From: Streptomyces sp. S4.7
Lineage (GTDB): Bacteria; Actinomycetota; Actinomycetes; Streptomycetales; Streptomycetaceae
Length of the DNA stretch: 64,000 nucleotides
Direction of reading: 5' to 3'
Assembly: GCF_010384365.1 (NCBI RefSeq)
Contig: NZ_CP048397.1
Location: forward strand, 5,146,001-5,210,000
Shown here one piece after another: positions 53,494 through 60,838 of this stretch. The notes under the pieces were generated by a model that had not been told where the DNA came from, did no database searches, and worked only from the letters and a program-made list of their open reading frames with translations. Each line of letters begins with the position of its first letter. The first letter of the stretch is position 1. Both the position numbers and the translations under genes were made by a program.

Positions 53494-56451
53494 ATGCGAG
53501 CACCGGTGCAGAAGAAGCGGCCTCGGGGCAAGGGCGGCACGCGCGGCGGGTCCCAGGGCTCGGCAGAGCCCCGTAAGGCGGGGACGGCCGGTTCCGCCGA
53601 CGCACCCGAGGTTCCGGCCGGCCGGCCCGTACGGGTACGCAGCCGGCTCGTCGCCGCGGTCGCCGTCGTCGGTGTCACCGTCGTGGCGGCGGGTCTGCCC
53701 GCGGTCCTGGCCACATCGGCCGAACTGACCGACGCCCAGCGGCTGGTCACCCTCGCCGAGCTGAACCGGCAGACGGCCGTCCTCGCCCACTCCCTCGCCG
53801 ACGAGCGCGACGAGGTCGTCGTCCATATCGCCGGGGGCCGCGAGGACGCCGGGAGTGACAAGGGCGACGGCGACGAGGACGAGGTGGACGGCGACGGGGC
53901 CGACGGCGCCCCCGGCGGCGACCCGGCCACCCGCGTCGACCGGCAGATCGACGAGATCGACGAGTCCGCCTCTCCCGGGCTGCGCAGGGACCTCTCCACC
54001 GTCCCGTCCATCCGCCGCACCGCCCTCACCGGCAAGGGCACCGCCCTGGAGGCGTACCAGGCGTACACGGACGTCATCGCCAAACTGCACGCCATCAGCG
54101 ACGAGGTCGCCGAGAAGACGCCCCCCGAGGCCGCCGACGGCACCCGGGCCCCCGCCGCGCTCGGCCGCGCCGTCGAGCAGGCGTCGGCCACCCGCGGCCT
54201 GCTGCTGGCCGCGCTCGCCGTCCCGGCACCGAAGAACACCGAGCCGCGGTTCGACCCCGTCACCGGCCTCCCCGTCCAGCCCGCCGACGGCGGCGACTCC
54301 GCCGAGAGCGACCGCACGCGCGACGCGCTCAGCGCCGCCGCCCAGCAGGCCCGCGTCCATGAACTCGCCTCCCTCGCCGACTTCGACCAGTCGGCGGGCA
54401 CCAAGGCACGCGACTCCCTCGCCACGACCGTCACCGGCCCCGAGGTGACGGCGGCGGAGAAGTACCTGACCCGCCTCACCGACAGCCCCGAGCTCTCCGA
54501 CAGCGACCGCGACGCCAACCAGGAGAAGGTCGAGTCGTCGCTCTCCAGCCGTATCGAGCAGATGCGCGGCGTGGAGTCGGGCATCGGTTCCGCCCAGCTC
54601 AAGCGGCTGGAGCAGCTCCGCGACGACTCGGTCACCTCGCTGGAGCTGGGCATCGCGCTCCTCGGCGGCCTGCTGATCGTCTCGGTCGGCGTGTCCACCG
54701 CCATCGCCCGTACCCTCACCAGGCCGCTCGCCGTCGTCCGTATCGGAGCGGCCCGTCTGGCCGCCGGGCCCGCGACTGAGGAACCGGTCCGCTTCACCGG
54801 CCGCAACGACGAGTTCGGCCAGGTCGTGCGGTCGCTCAACAGCCTGCACGCCCAATTCCTCGAGGTCTCCGCCCGCGCCGAGAAGCTCGACAGCGAGCGC
54901 ACCGGACTGATCGGCGCCCGGCAGGCCATGGCCGACCAGCGCACCGAACTCCAGGAGCGCGCGGCCGGCGTCACCGCGCAGCTCGAAGGGCTGCGGAGCA
55001 CCGTCCACCACACGTTCGTCGATCTCTCGCTGCGCACGCTCGGTCTCGTCGAGCGTCAGCTCGGCGTCATCGAGACCCTGGAGGAGCGCGAGCAGGACCC
55101 GGACCGGCTCGGCGTCCTCTTCCAGATCGACCACATGGCCACGGTCATGCGCCGGCACAACGAGAACCTGCTGATGTTCGCCGGGCACGAGTACGGCGGA
55201 AGTTACGCGGGCCCCGTGCCGCTCGTCGACGTCCTGCGCGCGGCGGTCAGCGAGATCGAGAAGTACGAGCGGGTCACCATCCAGTCGCTGCCGCCGCACG
55301 CCCAGCTGGCCGGCTTCGCCGCCGACGACATCAGCCATCTCGTCGCCGAACTCCTGGAGAACGCCACGTCGTTCTCGCCGCCCGACGCCCAGGTCGAACT
55401 CTCGGGCTGGATGCTGGAGAGCGGTGACGCGATGCTCTCCGTACAGGACCGGGGCATCGGCATGTCGGCGGCGCGGATCGCCGAACTCAACCAACGGATC
55501 GCCGATCCGCACGCGTACGAGCCGCCGAAGCCGGCGTCGAAGACGAAGACGAAGACGAAAGCGAAGTCGAAGCAGCCGCTGACGGACGAGCCCGGGAAGC
55601 AGGCCGCCACCACCGACGGCGAAGGGGACGGGCTCGGCCTGCGCGTCGCCGCGCTGCTCGCTACGCGCCACGGCGTGGAGATCACGCTGCGCGAGCACCA
55701 GCAGGGCGGGATCGCGGCGGTCGTCGTACTGCCGCAGGCCCTGCTCCCCACGGCCCGGCCGGTCACGGCCCCGCTCCGGGTGGCATCGGCGGGCGCGGCG
55801 CCGGTGCTGACCCTGCCGGGGTCGGTGGCGGAGGCCAACTCCAACACGCTGCCCGGCCGTTCGGACCGTGAGCCGCTGGTGGCGGCGCCAGAGGAGTCCG
55901 CCGGGGACCCGTACGCCATCGGACCCGACACGCACGAGCGGGTCGCCGATGCCGCGGACGATGCCGCGGACGATGCCGCGGACGAGGCCGCGGACGAGGC
56001 CACGGATGAGGCCGCAGACGGCGCCACCGACGCGGCCGAGGCCCCGGCTGTCTCAGTTCGTGAGACGGAAGAGGCGGATCGGACGGATGTGTCAGCCGGG
56101 ACGGACGAGGCGCAGCCGCCCGCCGAGACGTCAACGGAGCCGGTCACCGACGCCGTCACGCCCGCCGTCACCGACGAGGGACTGCCCAAGCGCACCCCGA
56201 AAGCGGTCAAGTCCGCCTCCACGACGGCCGATCGGACGGGTAGCGTCGACGCGGACGCGCTGCGCCGCAGGCTCGGTGGCTTTCACCGGGGCGCCAAGGC
56301 CGGCAAGCGCGACGCCGACGCCGAGCTCTTGGAGCAGACCGAAGTGCAGCAGAAGCAGAGCGATTCAGTACCGCGGCAGACGGAAGCGGCGGAGGGGACC
56401 GACGCGCGTACGAATGAGACGGGGGAAACTGTCGAGGAGGCACGCAGTTGA
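53494..56451 (+). CDS. cvnA: Conservon sensor kinase-like protein CvnA
   Basis: 985 residues. A basic N-terminus, one membrane helix (about 50-72), an extracytoplasmic nitrate/nitrite-sensing-like domain to about 380, a second helix (about 385-410), HAMP, then HATPase_c with N-box ELLENATSFSPPDA, G1 DRGIGM and G2 DGLGLRVAALLA. The canonical phospho-acceptor H-box is not evident, as usual for CvnA. A 12-bp tandem repeat codes an Asp/Ala-rich segment (about 819-842) in the long disordered tail. The stop overlaps cvnB's TTG by 4 bp. GTG 53506 is an alternative start. Confidence 0.92.
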   Translation: MRAPVQKKRPRGKGGTRGGSQGSAEPRKAGTAGSADAPEVPAGRPVRVRSRLVAAVAVVGVTVVAAGLPAVLATSAELTDAQRLVTLAELNRQTAVLAHSLADERDEVVVHIAGGREDAGSDKGDGDEDEVDGDGADGAPGGDPATRVDRQIDEIDESASPGLRRDLSTVPSIRRTALTGKGTALEAYQAYTDVIAKLHAISDEVAEKTPPEAADGTRAPAALGRAVEQASATRGLLLAALAVPAPKNTEPRFDPVTGLPVQPADGGDSAESDRTRDALSAAAQQARVHELASLADFDQSAGTKARDSLATTVTGPEVTAAEKYLTRLTDSPELSDSDRDANQEKVESSLSSRIEQMRGVESGIGSAQLKRLEQLRDDSVTSLELGIALLGGLLIVSVGVSTAIARTLTRPLAVVRIGAARLAAGPATEEPVRFTGRNDEFGQVVRSLNSLHAQFLEVSARAEKLDSERTGLIGARQAMADQRTELQERAAGVTAQLEGLRSTVHHTFVDLSLRTLGLVERQLGVIETLEEREQDPDRLGVLFQIDHMATVMRRHNENLLMFAGHEYGGSYAGPVPLVDVLRAAVSEIEKYERVTIQSLPPHAQLAGFAADDISHLVAELLENATSFSPPDAQVELSGWMLESGDAMLSVQDRGIGMSAARIAELNQRIADPHAYEPPKPASKTKTKTKAKSKQPLTDEPGKQAATTDGEGDGLGLRVAALLATRHGVEITLREHQQGGIAAVVVLPQALLPTARPVTAPLRVASAGAAPVLTLPGSVAEANSNTLPGRSDREPLVAAPEESAGDPYAIGPDTHERVADAADDAADDAADEAADEATDEAADGATDAAEAPAVSVRETEEADRTDVSAGTDEAQPPAETSTEPVTDAVTPAVTDEGLPKRTPKAVKSASTTADRTGSVDADALRRRLGGFHRGAKAGKRDADAELLEQTEVQQKQSDSVPRQTEAAEGTDARTNETGETVEEARS
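55948..56019 (+). repeat. Six tandem 12-bp units in cvnA
   Basis: GATGCCGCGGAC and variants, six in a row, encoding the acidic Asp/Glu-Ala-Ala/Thr-Asp repeats of the CvnA tail. The frame is kept whatever the copy number. Confidence 0.9.
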
Positions 56452-56930
56452 CGGCGACCGGCACATTCGGACTGAGTAGCGAAGCCCGCAATCTACACTG
56501 GCTGTTGACGAATCTCGTCGGGGAGGTGCGGGGAGCACGCTCCGTGGCGGTCGTCTCGTCCGACGGACTCCTGCTGCTCTCCTCGGACCCCGCACTGCAC
56601 GACGCGGCGGACGGCACGGACGGGAGCGAGAGCCCGCGCGGCTCCAGCGCCGACCTCGCCACCATCATCTCCGGGATCAGCAGTCTCACCCTCGGCGCCG
56701 CCGAACTGATGGACACCGGCGGCGTCAAGCACACGATGGTCGCCATGGCCGAGGGCACCGTCTTCGTCATGTCGATCAGCGACGGTTCGCTGCTCGGCCT
56801 GCACGCCGGCGCCGACTGCGACATGCACGTCGTCGCGTACCACATGGCGATGTTCGTCGGCCGCGCCGGACACGTACTCACCCCCGAACTCCGCAGCGAG
56901 CTGCGCAAGTCGATGGAGAGCGCCCAATGA
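56448..56930 (+). CDS. cvnB: Conservon roadblock/LC7 protein CvnB
   Basis: 160 residues of the roadblock/LC7 fold: an N-terminal helix LHWLLTNLVGEVRGARSVAVVSSDGLLLLSS, a flexible Gly/Ser insert, and the second helix-strand unit MVAMAEGTVFVMSI. Homologues are GTPase regulators (MglB-type) that bind the CvnD GTPase. It starts with TTG 56448 overlapping the cvnA stop and has GAGGAGG upstream. The stop overlaps the cvnC ATG. Confidence 0.93.
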   Translation: MTATGTFGLSSEARNLHWLLTNLVGEVRGARSVAVVSSDGLLLLSSDPALHDAADGTDGSESPRGSSADLATIISGISSLTLGAAELMDTGGVKHTMVAMAEGTVFVMSISDGSLLGLHAGADCDMHVVAYHMAMFVGRAGHVLTPELRSELRKSMESAQ

Positions 56931-57388
56931 CATCGGTGTCGGCTTCGATGCCGGGGCCGGGGCCCTCACCCGGGCCCGCCCGTGGGGCCGGTGCCCGTGG
57001 GCTTCCGTCGCGCGGCACGGACCGCCGCGTCGCGCGCGTGCGACCGTACTCCCTGACGGGGGGCAGGACGCGCTTCGGGCATGTGCTGCTGGTCGAGACG
57101 TTCGTCGCCGCGCTCGAAGCTCCCGAGGAGCGCAAGGAGTTGACGAACGGCGGCGGGCTCGCGGCGCGCGTCATGCCGGAGATGCGCGCCATCGTCGAAC
57201 TGTGCAGACGGATGCGGACGGTCGCCGAGATCTCGGCGCTGCTCAAGATACCGCTGGGGGTCGTCCGGGTCCTGCTCAGTGATCTGGCCGACCAGGGACG
57301 GATCCGGGTGTACGGGACCGGTCACGGCAGCGACCACCCGGACCGGGCGCTGCTGGAGAGGGTGCTGGGTGGACTCCGCCGTCTCTGA
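56927..57388 (+). CDS. cvnC: Conservon DUF742 protein CvnC
   Basis: 153 residues. The DUF742 core (about 35-150) includes RVRPYSLTGGRTR, then IVELCRRMRTVAEISALLKIPLGVVRVLLSDLADQGRIRV, a winged-helix-like fold. The partner of CvnB and CvnD in a membrane complex. ATG 56927 overlaps the cvnB stop by 4 bp; the 3' end overlaps cvnD by 20 bp, a typical conservon arrangement. Confidence 0.93.
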   Translation: MTSVSASMPGPGPSPGPARGAGARGLPSRGTDRRVARVRPYSLTGGRTRFGHVLLVETFVAALEAPEERKELTNGGGLAARVMPEMRAIVELCRRMRTVAEISALLKIPLGVVRVLLSDLADQGRIRVYGTGHGSDHPDRALLERVLGGLRRL

Positions 57389-57998
57389 CCCGCCGGACGT
57401 GCGGGACGCCGGGGAAGAAGCGCCGCGGGACTGGCAGTTGGACCGCACCAGAGCCCCCATAGCGACCAAGATCGTGGTCGCGGGCGCCTTCGGTGTCGGC
57501 AAGTCGACCTTCGTCGGATCGGTCTCCGAGGTCAGGCCGCTGCGCACCGAGGCCGTGATGACCAGCGCCAGTGAGGGGACCGACGATCTCTCGGCCACCC
57601 CCGAGAAGACCACCACGACCGTCGCGATGGACTTCGGCCGCCTCACGCTCGACGACGACCTGGTGCTGTACGTCTTCGGCACCCCCGGCCAGCCGCGTTT
57701 CTGGTTCATGTGGGACGACCTGGTGCGCGGCGCGATCGGCGCCGTCGTCCTGGCCGACACCCGCCGGCTCGCCGAGTGCTTCCCGGCGCTCGACTACTTC
57801 GAGAGCCGCGGCCTGCCGTACGTGGTGGCCGTCAACCACTTCGAGGGAACGGAGTCGTTCGAGGTCCGGGACGTACGGGAGGCGCTGTCGGTACCGGAGG
57901 GCGTGCCCGTAATGATCATGGACGCACGTAAACGGATCACGGTCGTCGAATCGCTGCTGGCCCTGGTGGGCCACGCCCTCGAAGCGGTGGACGGATAG
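57369..57998 (+). CDS. cvnD: Conservon small GTPase CvnD
   Basis: 209 residues of the MglA/Rab-like GTPase group. The P-loop GAFGVGKST is at about 39-47, switch II FGTPGQPRF about 99, and NHFEG about 157 replaces the usual NKxD. Works with CvnB and CvnC, probably as a switch controlled by CvnA. GTG 57369 overlaps cvnC by 20 bp. Confidence 0.92.
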   Translation: MDSAVSDPPDVRDAGEEAPRDWQLDRTRAPIATKIVVAGAFGVGKSTFVGSVSEVRPLRTEAVMTSASEGTDDLSATPEKTTTTVAMDFGRLTLDDDLVLYVFGTPGQPRFWFMWDDLVRGAIGAVVLADTRRLAECFPALDYFESRGLPYVVAVNHFEGTESFEVRDVREALSVPEGVPVMIMDARKRITVVESLLALVGHALEAVDG

Positions 57999-58051
57999 CC
58001 GGGCAGCGGGCAGCGACAACCAATGGGAAGCGGACAAACGGAGAACCCGCC

Positions 58052-59296
58052 ATGCGGAAGATACTCGTCGTCGGAGCCGGTCAGTCCGGCCTTCAGCTCG
58101 CTCTCGGCCTTCAGTCGCACGGCTACGAGATCACGCTGATGTCCAACCGTACGGCGGACGAGATCCGGTGCGGCCGGGTCATGTCGACCCAGTGCATGTT
58201 CCACACCGCCCTCCAGCACGAGCGGGACCTCCGGCTCGGCTTCTGGGAGTCCCAGGCACCGCGCGTGGAGGGTCTCGGCGTCTCGGTCGCCGCGCCCGAC
58301 TCCTCCCGCCCGGTCGACTGGGTGGGCATGCTGGACGGGATCGCCCAGTCCGTCGACCAGCGGGTGAAGATGGCCGGCTGGATGGAGACGTTCGCCCAGC
58401 GCGGCGGTCAACTCGTCATCCACGGCGCGGCCGTGTCCGACCTCGACTACTTCTCGCGCGCCTACGACCTCGTCCTCGTCTCGGCCGGCAAGGGCGAACT
58501 GGTCGCGATGTTCGCCAGGGACGCCTCCCGCTCCCCGTACGCCGCGCCGCAGCGGGCGCTCTCCGTCGCGTACGTCCACGGTCTGGGCCCGCGCCCCGAA
58601 CACCCGGACTTCGACGCCGTCCGCTGCAATCTCGTGCCCGGTGTCGGCGAGCTGTTCGTGATGCCGACGCTGACCTTCACCGGCCGCGCGGACATCCTGT
58701 TCTGGGAGGGAGTGCCGGGCGGGCCGCTCGACGTGTTCGAAGGCATCAGGGACCCCGCGGACCATCTCTCGCTGACGCTGGAGCTGATGGAGCGGTACAC
58801 CCCCTGGGAGTACTCCCGCGCCACCAAGGTCGAACTGACCGACGCGAACGCCACGTTGGCCGGCCGCTACACACCCACCGTCCGGCACCCGATCGGACGG
58901 CTGCCGGGCGGCGGACTCGTCCTCGGGGTCGCCGACGTCGTCATCGCGAACGATCCCGTCACCGGCCAGGGCTCCAACTCGGCCTCCAAGTGCGCCGCCT
59001 CGTACCTGGACTCGATCCTGGCGCACGGCGACCGGGAGTTCGACGAGGCGTGGATGCAGGCGACGTTCGACCGGCACTGGGAGAGCGCGCGGCACGCCAC
59101 GAAGTGGACGAACACGATGCTGGCCCCGCCGGCGCGGCACGTGCTGGACATGTTCGGCGCGGCGTGCCGGCTCCAGCCGGTCGCGGACCGGTTCGCCAAC
59201 GGCTTCGACGACCCCTCGGACTTCGAGAACTTCCTCTACGACGCCGGGAAGACCGAGGCGTATCTCGCGGCGGTCGGCGAGGCCGCGGCCGGCTGA
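58052..59296 (+). CDS. Styrene/indole monooxygenase-like flavoprotein
   Basis: 414 residues of the StyA group of FAD monooxygenases. The FAD-binding motif VVGAGQSGLQLALGLQSHGY is at the N-terminus; a second ribose-type motif GRLPGGGLVLGVADVVIANDPVTGQGSNSASK lies at about 288-310. StyA enzymes epoxidise aromatic alkenes using FADH2 from a separate reductase, which is not encoded here. Following cvnD by 53 bp, it takes the place of the cytochrome P450 that many conservons carry, so it may be the effector enzyme of the conservon. Confidence 0.88.
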   Translation: MRKILVVGAGQSGLQLALGLQSHGYEITLMSNRTADEIRCGRVMSTQCMFHTALQHERDLRLGFWESQAPRVEGLGVSVAAPDSSRPVDWVGMLDGIAQSVDQRVKMAGWMETFAQRGGQLVIHGAAVSDLDYFSRAYDLVLVSAGKGELVAMFARDASRSPYAAPQRALSVAYVHGLGPRPEHPDFDAVRCNLVPGVGELFVMPTLTFTGRADILFWEGVPGGPLDVFEGIRDPADHLSLTLELMERYTPWEYSRATKVELTDANATLAGRYTPTVRHPIGRLPGGGLVLGVADVVIANDPVTGQGSNSASKCAASYLDSILAHGDREFDEAWMQATFDRHWESARHATKWTNTMLAPPARHVLDMFGAACRLQPVADRFANGFDDPSDFENFLYDAGKTEAYLAAVGEAAAG

Positions 59297-59366
59297 GGCC
59301 CTCCGCCGAGGGGCGTGTCCGCGAAGTCCCGCCCGGCCGGCGACGCCTGGCACGGCACCGCACCCG

Positions 59367-59395
59367 CCGCCCGCGGGGCCCCGCCCCGCGGGCGG
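59367..59395 (+). terminator. Terminator, 13-bp stem, after the StyA-like gene
   Basis: Arms 59367-59379 and 59383-59395 pair perfectly around CCC, between the convergent StyA-like and NlpC/P60 genes. Confidence 0.75.
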
Positions 59396-59401
59396 ACGAC
59401 G

Positions 59402-60661
59402 CTACATTCCGGACACGCCCAAGGAAGTGCCGCTCGCGGGAGCGGATTGCGAGTCGTTGCCGGTGTCGTCTCCCTCGGTGGCGCCCGGCGGCAGCTCCGG
59501 CGCTACGTACGACGCCGCGTCGAGTTGACCGGCGTCCGGATCGGGCCGTACGGCGCCGAGCAGCGGGTTCGACGCGAGGGGGGAGACCTTCACCCGGGAC
59601 CCGGGACGCGGGGCGTGCACCACCTTCCCCTCGCCGAGGTACATCGCCACATGGGTGGCCTTCGGGAAGTACACCACCAGATCACCCGGGCGCAGCTCAC
59701 TCAGCTCCACCCTCGGCAGCTCGGCCCACTGCTGCTGGCTCGTACGGGGCACGGCGACCCCGGCGCGCGTCCAGGCCCGCGAGGTCAGCCCCGAGCAGTC
59801 GTACGCCTCCGGCCCCTCGGCGCCCCACTCGTACGGCTTGCCGATCTGTTCGACGGCGTACGCCAGTGCCCTCTCGCCCCCGGCCGACGGCGCCCGCGTG
59901 CTCCTGCCGGGGCTCGCGTCCCCACCGGCCGCCTGACCGAGTGCGCCGGAGGTGATCAGCTTCTCCTGCGCCTCGTCCGTGTCGGCGGCCTCGCGTTCGG
60001 CGATCGCGGCGATCTGCTCGGTGGTGAGCGACGCGAGCATCCTCTGGACATCCGTCAGCTTCGCCTTGACCGTGTCGCGCTGCTTCCTCTGTTTCGCGGC
60101 GAGCGCCTGCTGCTCGTCGAGCGCCTTCCGGGACCGCGCGGCGAGGGTGTCGGCGCGCCTCTCGCCGTTCGTCAGCCGCGCGACGGTCGACAGCCCTTCG
60201 CGCTGCGCACGGTCCATCAGATGCTTCTGGTCGAGGGCGCGTTGGGGGTCGTCGGTGAGCAGGAGCTGGACGTAGGAGGAGAGTTCCGAGGTCCCCTGGT
60301 ACTGCCGGCGGGCCAGCTGTCCCGCCAGGGCGCGGCTGCGGACCAGCGCCTTGCGGGCGTCGGTGAGACCCGCGCCGACCCTCTTCGCCTCGGCCCGTCG
60401 GGCGGCGAGCTTCACCTCGGTGGCGTTGTAGGCCTCGGTGGCCTCCTCCGCCTGCTGGTACAGCGTGCGCATCTCGGTCAGCAGTTCGGAGACGCCGCGC
60501 GGCGCGCCGTCATCGAGGGGCGCGCTCCCGGGTGCGTACTCGGCGGTGCTTTCGGGGACCGGGGCGGGGGTGGGTTCGGCGCCCGCCGGCGCCGCGCAGG
60601 GGACCGCCGCGAGGACGGCGAGTGCCGCCGTGCAGACGGACCGCAGAAGTCGGCCTGACAC
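59402..60661 (-). CDS. Secreted NlpC/P60 (C40) peptidoglycan endopeptidase
   Basis: 419 residues from GTG 60661. A signal peptide (about 1-28) and a Pro/Ala-rich linker precede a long coiled coil (about 55-240) like that of RipA-type hydrolases. The C-terminal NlpC/P60 domain has the catalytic Cys in YDCSGLTSRAW, His in THVAMYLG and the third polar residue in VVHAP. It cleaves the D-Glu to diamino acid bond in the stem peptide. The Ser/Thr/Gly-rich C-terminus looks disordered. Confidence 0.92.
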   Translation of the reverse strand: MSGRLLRSVCTAALAVLAAVPCAAPAGAEPTPAPVPESTAEYAPGSAPLDDGAPRGVSELLTEMRTLYQQAEEATEAYNATEVKLAARRAEAKRVGAGLTDARKALVRSRALAGQLARRQYQGTSELSSYVQLLLTDDPQRALDQKHLMDRAQREGLSTVARLTNGERRADTLAARSRKALDEQQALAAKQRKQRDTVKAKLTDVQRMLASLTTEQIAAIAEREAADTDEAQEKLITSGALGQAAGGDASPGRSTRAPSAGGERALAYAVEQIGKPYEWGAEGPEAYDCSGLTSRAWTRAGVAVPRTSQQQWAELPRVELSELRPGDLVVYFPKATHVAMYLGEGKVVHAPRPGSRVKVSPLASNPLLGAVRPDPDAGQLDAASYVAPELPPGATEGDDTGNDSQSAPASGTSLGVSGM

Positions 60662-60838
60662 ACCATCACCTCCGTTTGCGGGACGGCCCGTCCGGCCCCA
60701 AGGCGATGATGCGGTGTCAGATGTCCCGTCCTCGTGTGCTTAGCGCACAATTGGGCGATACGGCGGCACGCCGTCACCCCGGGCGGGCCGATGTCACGGC
60801 CCCCGGCGTGGCGGCTTGTGCGGTCCGGGCTCCCCGGG

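Noticed and set aside
60662..60838. c-di-AMP (ydaO-type) riboswitch upstream of the NlpC/P60 gene
   Set aside because: Such riboswitches often control cell wall hydrolases in Streptomyces, but the leader is short and shows none of the conserved segments.
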